A stretch of DNA of 64,000 bases. Source: Mesorhizobium sp. (GTDB lineage: Bacteria > Pseudomonadota > Alphaproteobacteria > Rhizobiales > Rhizobiaceae). The notes below the pieces were generated by a model, which had not been told where the DNA came from, did not search any database, and was given only the letters and a program-made list of their open reading frames with translations. The translations under genes and the position numbers were made by a program. Positions 54,193 to 63,558 of this stretch are shown piece by piece (the first letter of the stretch is position 1; each line of letters starts with the position of its first letter). The stretch spans positions 868,001 through 932,000 of the forward strand of contig JAHBYX010000001.1 of the NCBI GenBank assembly GCA_019635735.1, read 5' to 3'.

Positions 54193-54330
54193 CTAAACGA
54201 ACCACATTACCGCGATCATGCCGACAACGATTAGAACAAGTCCTGCGATCAGCATCGGCAGCAGCCGCTTCTCATCCTCGAACCTCTCGGTACCCGCTCT
54301 GGTTCGGTGGCTATTCCTCGCACCGCTCAT
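54193..54330 (-). CDS. small single-TM protein, 45 aa
   Basis: The frame encodes a polar N-terminal half ('MSGARNSHRTRAGTERFEDE') followed by one TM helix ('LPMLIAGLVLIVVGMIAVMW'). AGAGGA lies upstream of the ATG. It is on the same strand as the cbb3 operon and 221 bases beyond its last frame, so it may be part of the same respiratory group. Function is unknown. Confidence 0.55.
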   Translation of the reverse strand: MSGARNSHRTRAGTERFEDEKRLLPMLIAGLVLIVVGMIAVMWFV

Positions 54331-54551
54331 TTGCTTATCCTCTTCATATTTCGTTACCCCTCACATGTGTCCATAGCTCTGGCCGGCTCCATACGACGTG
54401 CGATGACAATGGCACCCGATCCAGAAGCGAATTGACACGAGTGGGGTACGGCCTTTTCAAAACAGGTTTACCGAGTCCGGGCGGATCACTGTTTGTCGCT
54501 GCGCACACTACGTGTTGAGGGCAAGCCGGGTTCGTGGAAAGATGCCGCGTC

Positions 54552-54686
54552 TTACAAGAGCGCGATCGCGACGACGGCGAGGTTAAGCGCCAGGGCCACT
54601 AGCGCCGAGATCATAACCGCTGCGCCTGATATCAGCGCGAGCGCCGCAATCCAGTCGAACTTCCTGTCGGCAGTCATTCCCATCAT
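54552..54686 (-). CDS. small membrane protein, 44 aa, coupled to ccoS
   Basis: The frame encodes '[20 protein letters not shown]' followed by a second hydrophobic run to 'VVAIALL', giving one or two TM segments. GAGGGAAG lies upstream and the ATG overlaps the ccoS stop (ATGA). It is therefore very likely translated with ccoS and could be an assembly or stability factor of the cbb3 oxidase (inference). Confidence 0.6.
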   Translation of the reverse strand: MMGMTADRKFDWIAALALISGAAVMISALVALALNLAVVAIALL

Positions 54687-54889
54687 ACTTCCCTCTTGTC
54701 CTCAACGCCCGTGTTCGGACGACGTTCCGGCGCGGGCAGCGGCGCATCATTTCCCTGATGGAGAACGCGCTCCGCCGCGCCGTCGAGGTCCTCGAGCTGT
54801 CCACTCTTCATCGACCAAAGGAAGGCAAGCAGACCCGCCAGCCCCATACCCAAGGCGACCGGAATCAGCCACGCCAGGAGCCCGGTCAT
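54683..54889 (-). CDS. ccoS: cbb3-type cytochrome oxidase assembly protein CcoS
   Basis: The 68-residue protein has one N-terminal TM helix and the CcoS motif '[20 protein letters not shown]' (about 22-41). CcoS is needed to insert haem and copper into the cbb3 oxidase. Its ATG overlaps the ccoI stop by 4 bases. Confidence 0.92.
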   Translation of the reverse strand: MTGLLAWLIPVALGMGLAGLLAFLWSMKSGQLEDLDGAAERVLHQGNDAPLPAPERRPNTGVEDKREV

Positions 54890-57129
54890 GCCATGGCCGG
54901 ACGCAGGACACCCGCCCTCGATTTCAGCGAAGGTTCGTGCCTATCAGAAAGCACCCGCAGCGAGTTGGCTACGACAAGAATCGAGGAGGTCGACATCGCC
55001 GCGGCAGCAACGAGGGGCGTGACGTAACCCGCTACGGCGAGCGGCAGTGCCAACGCGTTGTAGGCGATCGAGATCGCGAGGTTCTGCCGAATAAGGCGCA
55101 TGGACTTGAGTGCCACGGATATCGCCTCCGGCACGCTGCGCAGACTGGAACCCAGGAAGACGAGATCGGCCGCGATGCGTCCGACATCGGCCGCCGTCGA
55201 TGGTGCCATCGAGACGTGTGCCGCCCCAAGGGCTGGCGCATCGTTGATGCCGTCGCCGACCATCAGCACCCGTCTCCCCTCGCGGCGGAGCGTTTCCAGG
55301 CGGCTGACCTTGTTTTCCGGACGCTGCCCCCCCGAGAGCTGCGCAATGCCCGTCAGCTTCGCGACTCGTGATGTCTCTTCCTCGGCGTCCCCCGACAGCA
55401 GTTCTACCGACAGGCCGGATTCCTTCAGGGCCGCCACCGCCGCGGCTGCCTCCTCGCGCAACGTATCGGACACGCCGAAACGGCCGACGAATAGGCCGTC
55501 GCGGGAAAGCCAGGGACCCGAGCCGCCAAGATCTCCTCCGTCTGTTACTGCCCAGGCGGGCCTGCCGAGCCGCCAGAGGCAGGCTCCGATCCGGGCTTCA
55601 ATTCCGTTGCCGGGGATCTCCGCCGCCCAGGATACCTCGACGCCTTCATCGCCGCCGATCGCAGCGACCGCATTGGCCCCCGGATGCCGGGACAGCCGCG
55701 CAAGGGCGACAGCGACAGGCAGTTCGGCCCGGGGCACGTCATGAAGGGAGACCCTCATTTGTCCGGTCGTCAGCGTTCCCGTCTTGTCGAGGACGACGTG
55801 GTCGATCTCCGCAAGCCGCTCGAGTGCGCTGCCGTCCTTCATGGTGACGCCGATCCCGAACAGGCGGCGCGCGGCGGCCGCCTGGACCATGGGGACGGCG
55901 AGGCCGAGCGCACAGGGACAGGTGATGATGAGAACAGCGATCGCCAGCGTGAGAGAACGGTGCCAATCACCTGTTGCCAGGAGCCAGCCAGCGAACGTCG
56001 CCAGCGCGACCGCATGAATGACGGGCGAGTAGAGGGCGGCGGCGCGGTCGGCGATCCTGCGATAGCGTGCCCGGCTGCCCTCGGCTGCTTCCATCAGCCT
56101 GACCATGTCGGCCAGGAACGAGTCGGCGGGGCCGCGGTCGATGCGCAGTTCGATCGGACGGCTGAGGTTCAGCGCTCCCGAGAGCACCCGCGACCCCGGC
56201 GCGATGCTCTCCGGCGAGGTCTCTCCTGTGACGATGGAGAGATCCAGCGTTCCACCGCCCTTCAGCACGGTGCCATCCGCAGGTATCCGCTCGCCGACGG
56301 CCACGAACACGATATCTCCCTCGCGAAGCGACTGGACGTGGCGGAACTCGCGGCCGCCGTCCCTGTCCAGCACGGTCGCCCCGCGCGGCATCATACGCGC
56401 CAACGACCGCACCGCGTCGCGCGCCTTGCCGCGCATGGAGTGATCGAGCGCGCGCCCGGCCAGCAGGAAGAACAGGAGCGACGTCACCGCGTCGAAGTAG
56501 GCGTGCTCTCCTCCGGACAGCGCGTCGTACGCGCTGAGACCGAAGGCCAGCAGGATGCCCACGCTGATGGGCAGGTCCATGTTGGTCCGCCCGACGCGCA
56601 GCGCGCTCCAGGCGGACGCGAAGAAAATGCGGCCCGAATAGGTCACCGCGGGCAAGGCCAGAGCCGCGGAAATCAGGTGGAAGACATGGCGCGTGCCCTC
56701 CTCGGCCCCGGACCAGATCGAAACGGACAGGAGCATGATGTTCATCGCGGCGAAGCCCGCGACGGCCGTCGCCCGCATCAGCTTCCCCATCTCCGGGTCG
56801 CCGATCGGATCGGGCTCCGCCAGCGTCGCCGCGTAGCCGGCCCGGAGCACGGCGTCGATCATCGGCGGCACCGGACCGTCCTTCCGCCACTTAACGGCTG
56901 CCCGTCTCGCGGTCAGGTTCACGCGCGCGGCAGTCACGCCGGGAAGGTCGCCGAGCGCGCGTTCGATCGCACCGATGCACGCGCCGCAGTGAGCGCCTGG
57001 AACGCTCAGGTCCGTCTGCATGATGCCGTCGCCGAGATCCCGGCTGGCCATCCGGATTTCCTCCGACGGCACGTCCCGGCTTGGCCCTGCCATCAGGGCG
57101 GCCTCCGCTCCGGGGGCGCAGCAGCTCAC
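54886..57129 (-). CDS. ccoI: cbb3 oxidase Cu-translocating P1B-ATPase CcoI/FixI
   Basis: The 747-residue ATPase has an N-terminal Cys-rich start ('MSCCAPG'), a metal-binding domain with '[10 protein letters not shown]' (about 47-56) and eight TM segments. The copper-binding 'CPC' is in 'ITCPCALGL', and the P-type motifs are 'DKTGTLT', 'TGET' and 'GDGINDAP'. CcoI delivers copper for the CcoN Cu-B centre. It lies downstream of a DUF2189 gene by 4 bases. Confidence 0.92.
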   Translation of the reverse strand: MSCCAPGAEAALMAGPSRDVPSEEIRMASRDLGDGIMQTDLSVPGAHCGACIGAIERALGDLPGVTAARVNLTARRAAVKWRKDGPVPPMIDAVLRAGYAATLAEPDPIGDPEMGKLMRATAVAGFAAMNIMLLSVSIWSGAEEGTRHVFHLISAALALPAVTYSGRIFFASAWSALRVGRTNMDLPISVGILLAFGLSAYDALSGGEHAYFDAVTSLLFFLLAGRALDHSMRGKARDAVRSLARMMPRGATVLDRDGGREFRHVQSLREGDIVFVAVGERIPADGTVLKGGGTLDLSIVTGETSPESIAPGSRVLSGALNLSRPIELRIDRGPADSFLADMVRLMEAAEGSRARYRRIADRAAALYSPVIHAVALATFAGWLLATGDWHRSLTLAIAVLIITCPCALGLAVPMVQAAAARRLFGIGVTMKDGSALERLAEIDHVVLDKTGTLTTGQMRVSLHDVPRAELPVAVALARLSRHPGANAVAAIGGDEGVEVSWAAEIPGNGIEARIGACLWRLGRPAWAVTDGGDLGGSGPWLSRDGLFVGRFGVSDTLREEAAAAVAALKESGLSVELLSGDAEEETSRVAKLTGIAQLSGGQRPENKVSRLETLRREGRRVLMVGDGINDAPALGAAHVSMAPSTAADVGRIAADLVFLGSSLRSVPEAISVALKSMRLIRQNLAISIAYNALALPLAVAGYVTPLVAAAAMSTSSILVVANSLRVLSDRHEPSLKSRAGVLRPAMA

Positions 57130-57133
57130 GGCG

Positions 57134-57952
57134 TCAGGCCTGCGGCCGGGCTACGGCGACGTAGGCATGCCAGGTCGCATGCCCCAGCAGCGGGAAGATC
57201 ACGATCATGCCCAGGAGTCCGGTTGCGACGCAGAGCGCGAAGAGTACGATCACCATCGCTCCCCATCCGATCATCGTCGGAAGGTTGTTCCACACCAGCT
57301 TCATGCTGGTCCCCATGGCCGTGAGTGCGTCGACCCTGCGGTCGAGCATCATCGGCACGGAAAACACGCTGATCGCGAAGGCGAAGGCTGCGAACAGGCC
57401 GCCGATGGCCGTCCCGACGGCCAGCATCGCCCAGCCGTAGGCTGAGCCGATCAGCACGCCGATGACGTTGTCCAGGCCCGGAAAGGCGGTGACCCCGAAG
57501 AACAGCGCCCACAAAAGCACAGCCGCTCTTGTCCAGAGCAGCATGAGCAGGCTGAGCAGCAATCCCGCGAAAAATACTTGAGGCCCCGCCTTCGGGCGCG
57601 TCCGGAGCATGGAATCAAGCCCGACCATCCTGCCCTCGCCAAGGGCACGGCTCTTCGAGTAGAGGCCAATCGCCAGGAACGGGGCGATGATCAGGAAGCC
57701 CGCCAGCGACGGGAACAGGATGTAGTCCCGTCCGAACTCGAACAACGTCCAGACGAATGCCGCCGACAGAAGGAACACGCCGACGCCGTAGGCAATGCTG
57801 GTCGAAGGTCCGCGCCAGAAATCGCGCCAGCCTAGCGCCAGCCACCGCAGGCCAGCCGTTACTGGCAGCCCTCGCTGGAGCGCAGGGTCGCGCGTTTCGC
57901 CGATCCCGGATGTCTCGCTCAGCAGCCAGTAGGACTTGTCGGTCTCGCTCAT
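57134..57952 (-). CDS. DUF2189 domain-containing membrane protein
   Basis: The 272-residue protein has about six TM segments and the DUF2189 pattern ('[20 protein letters not shown]', '[18 protein letters not shown]'). The family's function is unknown; members are known beside oxidase genes. It occupies the place where ccoG/ccoH normally stand, so it may replace part of the assembly machinery (inference). ATG 57952 was chosen because the frame upstream is noise across the 64-aa gene. Confidence 0.85.
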   Translation of the reverse strand: MSETDKSYWLLSETSGIGETRDPALQRGLPVTAGLRWLALGWRDFWRGPSTSIAYGVGVFLLSAAFVWTLFEFGRDYILFPSLAGFLIIAPFLAIGLYSKSRALGEGRMVGLDSMLRTRPKAGPQVFFAGLLLSLLMLLWTRAAVLLWALFFGVTAFPGLDNVIGVLIGSAYGWAMLAVGTAIGGLFAAFAFAISVFSVPMMLDRRVDALTAMGTSMKLVWNNLPTMIGWGAMVIVLFALCVATGLLGMIVIFPLLGHATWHAYVAVARPQA

Positions 57953-57965
57953 CGAAACTCCTCCC

Positions 57966-58160
57966 TCAGCACGCCGACTTGGCTGCCCGGTAGTTGCCGG
58001 CAGCTCCCGCCTCCTTGAGATGAGGCACGCAGTCCGGCTGCGACGTGACGGCCACGTAGACGAGATGGGCGTTCGCCACCGCGACCAGCAGCAGCCCGGC
58101 GAGAACCAGCAGCCACGCGTACGTCCAGCGCGGACGCTTGTTAACGGCATCGACCGTCAT
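57966..58160 (-). CDS. single-TM protein, 64 aa, coupled to ccoP
   Basis: The protein has an N-terminal basic stretch, one TM helix (about 14-34) and a short C-terminal tail with 'QPDCVPHLKE' and a terminal Cys. The ATG overlaps the ccoP stop (ATGA). It sits where FixH/CcoH would start but is far shorter (CcoH about 160 aa), so it is either an unrelated accessory subunit or a strongly reduced CcoH. The paired cysteines suggest a metal or disulphide role. Confidence 0.72.
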   Translation of the reverse strand: MTVDAVNKRPRWTYAWLLVLAGLLLVAVANAHLVYVAVTSQPDCVPHLKEAGAAGNYRAAKSAC

Positions 58161-59038
58161 GGCTGACCCGTCCCGAGATCGTGTACGTAGAGCGCGAGCG
58201 TCCGGATCTCCGCGTCGGTCATGCGTTCGTCCCAGGTCGGCATGTGGCCCTGCCTTCCGCCATGGACGGACGCGATGATCGTCTGCAGATCGCCGCCGTA
58301 GACCCAGCGCGCGTCGGTCAGGTTCGGAGCGCCGATCTCCAGTTTTCCTTCGGCGTTTTCGCCGTGACATGCCGCGCATGTCGTCGCGAAGACGTCGCGT
58401 CCGGCTTCGATCCGCTCCAGGTTCTCATCGGTCGAATAATCGGGATTGCTCAGCGAATAGACATAGGCCGCGACGCTGCGGACCTGGTCCCTCTCCAGCA
58501 TTCCGTCGCGTCCGAAGGCGGGCATCTGGGCGATTCTCGTATCCGGGTGGGCAGTGTTGATGCCGTAGCGCAGCGTCTGCTCGATCAGCTCGGGACCGCC
58601 GCCCCAGAGCCAATCGTCATCCGTCAGGTCTGGATAGCCGGCGCGTCCGCGTCCATCGCGCCCGTGACAGGCGGCGCAGTTGTCGCCGAAGAGCTGCCGC
58701 CCGGTACCGCGAACTGTTTGCATCAACGCCTCGTCAGCGAGGATGGCGTCGTAGGACTCGGATTCGAGGCGGGTCATCCAGACCGACCGCTCCTGCTGGC
58801 CTTCGACGACCCGCTCTTCGACCGTCGTGCGCTGGTCGACGCCGAGAAGGCCCTTCGTGTAGGTCGTGCCTAGCGGCCAGGCAGGTACGAAGAACCACCA
58901 GGCGATGGCCCAGATATGGGTTACGATCAGGAACATCAGCACGCCGCGCGGGACGGGCGTGTCCAGTTCCTTGATGCCGTTCCATTCGTGCCCGGTCGTT
59001 TCCCTTCCGGTGACGGGATCGCGCTCGTTCACTTCCAT
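58157..59038 (-). CDS. ccoP: cbb3 cytochrome c oxidase subunit III (diheme cytochrome c)
   Basis: The 293-residue protein has one or two N-terminal TM helices and two c-type haem sites, 'NCAACHG' (C121-H125) and 'TCAACHG' (C221-H225), as in CcoP. It passes electrons from cytochrome c to CcoO. The start at 59038 overlaps ccoQ by 10 bases. Later genes continue by overlap, so the operon is tightly linked. Confidence 0.94.
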   Translation of the reverse strand: MEVNERDPVTGRETTGHEWNGIKELDTPVPRGVLMFLIVTHIWAIAWWFFVPAWPLGTTYTKGLLGVDQRTTVEERVVEGQQERSVWMTRLESESYDAILADEALMQTVRGTGRQLFGDNCAACHGRDGRGRAGYPDLTDDDWLWGGGPELIEQTLRYGINTAHPDTRIAQMPAFGRDGMLERDQVRSVAAYVYSLSNPDYSTDENLERIEAGRDVFATTCAACHGENAEGKLEIGAPNLTDARWVYGGDLQTIIASVHGGRQGHMPTWDERMTDAEIRTLALYVHDLGTGQP

Positions 59039-59202
59039 GGCTTGTCGTCCCTGTCGAGGATGCTGGTCTTCGCCCTGTCGAAGCGCTTCCGGTTCGAGGG
59101 CCAGAAGGCGTAGGCGACGACGCACAGGAAGAAGCCCATCAGGTAGAACAGGCCCCAGCTCTTGGAGAAGGCGACGAGGGTCTCGTGGCTGATCTCGAAC
59201 AT
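59029..59202 (-). CDS. ccoQ: cbb3 oxidase subunit CcoQ
   Basis: The 57-residue protein has one TM helix (about 17-34, 'LFYLMGFFLCVVAYAFWP') followed by the CcoQ tail 'NRKRFDRAKTSILDRDDKPW'. CcoQ stabilises the complex. The gene overlaps ccoP by 10 bases and lies 3 bases after ccoO. Confidence 0.88.
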   Translation of the reverse strand: MFEISHETLVAFSKSWGLFYLMGFFLCVVAYAFWPSNRKRFDRAKTSILDRDDKPWK

Positions 59203-59205
59203 GGC

Positions 59206-59958
59206 TCAGTCCTCCGCGTCGGGCGCTTGTTCGGTCGCGGCGGTGTCGCGGAACGCGGCGTCGGTCAGCCGGCCCAGGACCTGCAGGTAGGCCACGAGCG
59301 CGTCCATCTCGGTCAGCCGCGTGGCAACCCCGTCGAAGGCACTCACCGAGGTGGCCTCTCCGTAGCGCTCGCTCACCCCCGATGCAGCCTCGCTGTCCGG
59401 GAAAGCCTGGCCGTAGGCGTCCCGCGCCGCGTTGGCCACCATCTCGTCGGTGTAGGGCACGCCCAAGGCCTGCTGGGCCGCGAGATGCTCCCCAAGGTCG
59501 TTCGTCCGCAACTCGGTCCGCGCCAGGAAGGCGTAGGCTGGCATGTTGGACTCCGGCACGACGTCGCGCGGATTGATGAGGTGGGCGACGTGCCAGAAAT
59601 CGGAATACTTACCGCCGACCCGAGCCAGGTCCGGCCCGGTCCGCTTCGACCCCCACAGCATCGGGCGGTCATACTGGGACTCGACTGCCCGCGAATACGG
59701 GCCGTAGCGTTCGACTTCGTCCCGGAGCGTGCGGATCATCTGGCTGTGGCAGGCATAGCAGCCCTCGCGCACGTAGATGTTGCGTCCTGCCAGTTCGAGC
59801 GGCGTGTAGACCCGCATGTCGGGCGCTTCTTCGACGGTCTCGTCGATGGTGAAGAGCGGTGCGATCTCGACGATCCCGCCGACGCTGGCGGCCGCGATGA
59901 TCGCCAGCACGAACCCGATCGCCGAGCGCTCCAGCTTGCGATGGAAGAGTTCAGGCAT
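59206..59958 (-). CDS. ccoO: cbb3 cytochrome c oxidase subunit II (monohaem)
   Basis: The 250-residue protein has one N-terminal TM helix, the haem c site 'CYACHSQM' (C67-H71) and the axial methionine candidate in 'NMPAY'. 'YGPYSRAVESQYDRPMLWGS' is typical of CcoO. It is the electron entry between CcoP and CcoN. It follows ccoN by 3 bases. Confidence 0.94.
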   Translation of the reverse strand: MPELFHRKLERSAIGFVLAIIAAASVGGIVEIAPLFTIDETVEEAPDMRVYTPLELAGRNIYVREGCYACHSQMIRTLRDEVERYGPYSRAVESQYDRPMLWGSKRTGPDLARVGGKYSDFWHVAHLINPRDVVPESNMPAYAFLARTELRTNDLGEHLAAQQALGVPYTDEMVANAARDAYGQAFPDSEAASGVSERYGEATSVSAFDGVATRLTEMDALVAYLQVLGRLTDAAFRDTAATEQAPDAED

Positions 59959-59961
59959 CGG

Positions 59962-61599
59962 TCATTCTCCCGGCACGGCGACGGCCGCGGGAACGTCACT
60001 GTCGCGCCGTTCCGCCAGCGGGACGGAGCGTACCGTCATCCAGATGTTGTAGGAGCAGATGAGCGCGCCAATCAGGAACAGGAGGCCGCCGAATGCTCGG
60101 GCTATGTAATACGGATACATCGCAACGAGGGAGTCGACGAAGGAGTAGGCGAGCGCGCCGTCTTCCGTGTAGGTACGCCACATCAGCCCCTGGATGATGC
60201 CGGAGTTCCACATCGCGAAGACGTAGATGAGCGTTCCGGCGATCGCGAGCCAGAAATGGACCTCCACAAGCCTCGCCGAATACATTCGTTCACGTTTCCA
60301 CAGCGCCGGCACCAACGTGTAGAGCGAGCCGAAGGTGATCAAAGCCACCCACCCCAGCGCTCCGGCATGGACGTGGCCGACCGTCCAGTCCGTATAGTGG
60401 CTGAGCGCGTTTACCGGGCGGATCGCCATGAAGGAGCCTTCGAAAGTCGAAAGCCCGTAGAACACGGCCGCCGCCATCATGAAGCGCAGCGTCGCGTCAT
60501 CGCGCACCCGGTGCCAGGCGCCGTTGAGTGTCAGGAGCGCGTTTCCCGCCGAAGCCCATGAGGGCACGAGCAGCATGACCGAGAAGGTCATACCTAGTGT
60601 CTGCACCCAGTGCGGCAACGCGGTGTAGTGGAGGTGGTGGGAGCCTGCCCACATGTAGAAGAAGGTGATTCCCCAGAAGCTGAGGATCGAGAGCCGGTAG
60701 GAAAAGATCGGCCGCTGGGCCCGCACGGGAAGATAGTAGTAGAGCATCCCAAGAAAACCCGCGGTCAAAAAGAACGCGACGGCATTGTGTCCGTACCACC
60801 ACTGGACCATCGCGTCCTGGACGCCCGGCCAGATCGTGTAGCTCTTGGCATGGCCCCACGATATCGGCACTGCGAGGTTGTTGACGATGTGCAGGATTGC
60901 AACGACCACGATGAAGGCCATGAAGTACCAGTTCGCCACGTAAATGTGCGGCTCGCGGCGGCGGGCGATGGTGCGCAAGAAGAGGACGAGGTAGGTGATC
61001 CAGACGATGACGAGCCAAAGATCGGCATACCACTCGGCCTCGGCGTATTCCTTCGACTGTGTCACGCCAAGCAGGTAGCCGGACACGGCAAGGACGCAGA
61101 ACAGATTGAACCCGAAGAGCACGAACCACGGGCTGAACTGGCCGGCGAGCCGGGCGCGGGAGGTGCGCTGCACGACATGGAAGGACGTGGCGATCAGTGC
61201 ATTGCCGCCGAAGCCGAAGATGACACCTGAAGTGTGCGTCGGCCGCAGCCGCCCGAAGGTCGACCAGGCCGCGTCGAAAGCGAGGCTCGGCCAGGCAAGC
61301 TGGGCGGCTACCCACACGCCCATGAACATGCCGAACACGGCCCACGCCATGGACAGCACGATACCTGCCTTGATCGGATCGTCGTAATAGGACGCCTCGC
61401 GGTCCTCGCGCGGCTCAGGCTCGAAGAATGCGGAGAGGACCGCATAAAGCAGTCCGCCCGCGAAGAGGATCACCAGGACGCCGTGAACGCCCAAGGCGTC
61501 GTTCCTGCCGAGCGCGGCCATCGCGATCCCAGCTACGACGAGCAAGGACAGGACGACGGCCGCGTATTGCCGCTCCGTGGAGGTAAGTCTGCCGATCAT
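59962..61599 (-). CDS. ccoN: cbb3 cytochrome c oxidase subunit I
   Basis: The 545-residue catalytic subunit has about 12-14 TM segments and the His ligands in 'RPTHTSGVIFGFGGNALIAT', 'WYGHNAVAFFLTAGFLGMLY' with 'YYYLP' (the Tyr-His crosslink site), and 'SHHLHYTALP'. Its high-affinity oxygen reduction supports microaerobic growth. ATG 61599 has GGAG 7 bases upstream; the 150-base longer frame is noise. It starts 19 bases after the Rrf2 regulator stop. Confidence 0.94.
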   Translation of the reverse strand: MIGRLTSTERQYAAVVLSLLVVAGIAMAALGRNDALGVHGVLVILFAGGLLYAVLSAFFEPEPREDREASYYDDPIKAGIVLSMAWAVFGMFMGVWVAAQLAWPSLAFDAAWSTFGRLRPTHTSGVIFGFGGNALIATSFHVVQRTSRARLAGQFSPWFVLFGFNLFCVLAVSGYLLGVTQSKEYAEAEWYADLWLVIVWITYLVLFLRTIARRREPHIYVANWYFMAFIVVVAILHIVNNLAVPISWGHAKSYTIWPGVQDAMVQWWYGHNAVAFFLTAGFLGMLYYYLPVRAQRPIFSYRLSILSFWGITFFYMWAGSHHLHYTALPHWVQTLGMTFSVMLLVPSWASAGNALLTLNGAWHRVRDDATLRFMMAAAVFYGLSTFEGSFMAIRPVNALSHYTDWTVGHVHAGALGWVALITFGSLYTLVPALWKRERMYSARLVEVHFWLAIAGTLIYVFAMWNSGIIQGLMWRTYTEDGALAYSFVDSLVAMYPYYIARAFGGLLFLIGALICSYNIWMTVRSVPLAERRDSDVPAAVAVPGE

Positions 61600-61618
61600 G
61601 ATGAACTCCGCAAGTCGA

Positions 61619-62074
61619 TCACGCAGGTTCCGCCGCTTTGCTCGGTATGCCAAGAGGGTTGGCAAGCACGTCTCGGTTTGCAGCGATGTCTGCCAGCGAA
61701 TACGCGTCGAACACCGACAAGAACGCGTCGACCGCTTTCGCGACAACACCTCTCAGTCGACAGCCGGCGGAGATTGCGCAGTTGCCGTCGTCGCAGCGCA
61801 TACATTCGACCAAGGCGAAGTCGTGCTCGATCTGCCGTACGACCTGACCGAGATTGATCTCTGTCGGCTTCCTTGCGAGCGCAATACCTCCGGAGCGTCC
61901 GCGCAATGTGGTCAGGAAGCCCAGTTTTCCAAGATGAAGCGCGACCTTGAGTAGGTGGCTTCGGGACATGCCGTAGCTGTCGGCCACGTCGGCAACGCGA
62001 GACGGTCGTCCACCATTCGCTGCAAGGTAGATCAGCATCCGCAAGGCGTAGTCGGTATGATAGGTCAGACGCAA
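61619..62074 (-). CDS. Rrf2 family transcriptional regulator, NsrR-like
   Basis: The 151-residue protein has the Rrf2 HTH 'MRLTYHTDYALRMLIYLAAN' and three cysteines in the cluster-binding loop: 'VECMRCDDGNCAISAGCRL' (about 89-108), the spacing expected for an Fe-S NsrR-type sensor of nitric oxide. The TTG start has GGAG 8 bases upstream. It is 19 bases before ccoN on the same strand and so co-transcribed; it probably regulates the oxidase by NO or iron status. Confidence 0.87.
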   Translation of the reverse strand: MRLTYHTDYALRMLIYLAANGGRPSRVADVADSYGMSRSHLLKVALHLGKLGFLTTLRGRSGGIALARKPTEINLGQVVRQIEHDFALVECMRCDDGNCAISAGCRLRGVVAKAVDAFLSVFDAYSLADIAANRDVLANPLGIPSKAAEPA

Positions 62075-62497
62075 TGTGGATTCTCCGATACCACTTTATT
62101 GATAGTGTGAGCGGCGCTCCGAGAGAAGCACCTTTTTGACGCATTCAGGTTGGATGCCGGCTTCCCATCGCCATTCGTCATATTGGTCTTGACACGACCG
62201 GCCCTGTCGGGCCGACAGGACGTCATGCTGCTGGCGGCCCCGACAGGCCAAGAACCTCGTCTCCGGTCCATGCGAAAACGCGCCCTCCCAGGCCCATCCG
62301 ACCACTCGGTGCTCCCCGGTTGCTGCGATCGCCGTCTTCCGCAAGCATGCCGGGCCAGCCGCACAACGACTGGCAGACACCGATCTGGGACTTCGTGCCG
62401 TTATCTTGCGCACGATGACCGACAAACGATCGTGGAATCGACAAAGTGTCCCGAAAGCGCTACCTCCGGATGAGAAGTCTACAACCGGGAGGGGAAA
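62075..62497. other. intergenic region upstream of Rrf2 and the YHYH gene
   Basis: The 423 bases lie between divergent genes and probably hold promoters for both. A hairpin (CGGCCC-TGTC-GGGCCG) is present at 62199-62214. No clear FNR/FixK box (TTGAT-N4-ATCAA) was seen, although the operon would be expected to have one. Open frames on the plus strand lack coding character. Confidence 0.5.
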
Positions 62498-62638
62498 ATG
62501 GCGCGGCTGATAATGGCTTTGGTGTTTATCGGATGTGCGACTGCGGCTCATTCTCATGGCGGGGGTTGCCGCAAGAATTCGCCCCCCGGCCAGTGTTGCC
62601 ACATGGACAACAACACCGGCTCGGTTCACTGCCATTGA
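62498..62638 (+). CDS. YHYH-like histidine/cysteine-rich microprotein, 46 aa
   Basis: The frame encodes a short signal-like N-terminus (MARLIMALVFIGCATAA) followed by 'HSHGGGCRKNSPPGQCCHMD' and a 'VHCH' end. This resembles the YHYH metal-binding microdomain usually found attached to exported nucleases. GGGAGGGGAAA precedes the ATG, a strong ribosome site. Its stop overlaps the TTG start of the thermonuclease (TTGA). Confidence 0.72.
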   Translation: MARLIMALVFIGCATAAHSHGGGCRKNSPPGQCCHMDNNTGSVHCH

Positions 62639-63111
62639 GATTGGCATTATCTGTCGCTGCATTTCTCTTCTCGGCGCTAGGGGCGAGCCCGGACGATGTT
62701 GTCGTCGGACGCGCCTCGGTGATCGACGGCGACACGATCGAGATTTCCGGCGAAAGGATTCGGCTGGACGGTATCGATGCGCCGGAGAGCTGGCAGACGT
62801 GCCGGGATGGGCGCGGCGCCTGGTATCGGTGCGGCGTCGTATCTGCCCAGGCGCTTGACGAGTTCCTGGCACAATCGCGGCCAACGAGATGCCGACGCAC
62901 ATCTCGAGATCGATATGGGCGGGCGGTCGCCATCTGCACCCGTGCCGACGGCGCGGAAGTAGGCTCATGGCTCGTGACGCGCGGCTATGCGCTTGACTGG
63001 CCGAAATACTCCGAAGGCCGCTACGCGCGTCAGCAGGAGACCGCAAGGGCGACCGGGTCCGGGATGTGGGCCGGCAGCTTCGTCGAGCCTTGGAAAGCCC
63101 GCAAACGCTAG
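62635..63111 (+). CDS. secreted thermonuclease (staphylococcal nuclease-like)
   Basis: The 158-residue protein starts at TTG 62635 with a signal peptide (about 1-22), then the SNase fold: 'ASVIDGDTIEISGERIRLDG' and 'IDAPESW' with the catalytic Arg, Asp and Glu, and 'SRDRYGRAVAIC'. It cleaves nucleic acids and needs Ca. The TTG overlaps the YHYH stop, so the two are translationally linked; the longer in-frame ATG at 62446 overlaps the YHYH gene and would hide the signal peptide. Confidence 0.85.
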   Translation: MRLALSVAAFLFSALGASPDDVVVGRASVIDGDTIEISGERIRLDGIDAPESWQTCRDGRGAWYRCGVVSAQALDEFLAQSRPTRCRRTSRDRYGRAVAICTRADGAEVGSWLVTRGYALDWPKYSEGRYARQQETARATGSGMWAGSFVEPWKARKR

Positions 63112-63348
63112 TTCCGGGCTCGGCCGCTTTCTGGAACCGGCTGGTTACCTCAAGGATCCGTTAGCGTTTGCGCTGCGGAATGCCGTCGCGCTTGGTAGTG
63201 TCAAAGGCCCTTTCGACGTGTTGAGGCGGAATGGCTTGCCTCGGAAGGCCTGAGACGCAAGGATGCAGGTGCGCGGATGATACCTGCCACGCTCGCTGAT
63301 CGAGGTCGGGGCAGGCTTAAGGACACGTAGACGTGGGAGCGGGCATTA

Positions 63349-63558
63349 ATGGAATCCAGAATCGTCCACGGCCGAGACGATTTCGCTCTGTGGGCGATCG
63401 ATCGGGCGAACGCGATCCTGACCGATCAGGGCTCGGCGTTGGCCACCGCGGCCCGCAGTGGAGACGATATCAAAATTGGCGCGACTGCTCAGGCGCTTGG
63501 CCAAGCAATTGTCGACGCGCTGCTCGAGACGTTTGATGGACTCGTGGGGGACGAATAG
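63349..63558 (+). CDS. hypothetical protein, 69 aa
   Basis: The frame encodes a soluble, mostly helical 69-residue protein ('MESRIVHGRDDFALWAIDRA') with a GGAG site about 10 bases before the ATG. I do not recognise a family. The protein is acidic and has no TM segment or signal. Confidence 0.5.
   Translation: MESRIVHGRDDFALWAIDRANAILTDQGSALATAARSGDDIKIGATAQALGQAIVDALLETFDGLVGDE

Noticed and set aside
62446..62634. Longer N-terminus of the thermonuclease from ATG 62446
   Set aside because: It would cover the YHYH gene, hide the signal peptide and has no ribosome site.
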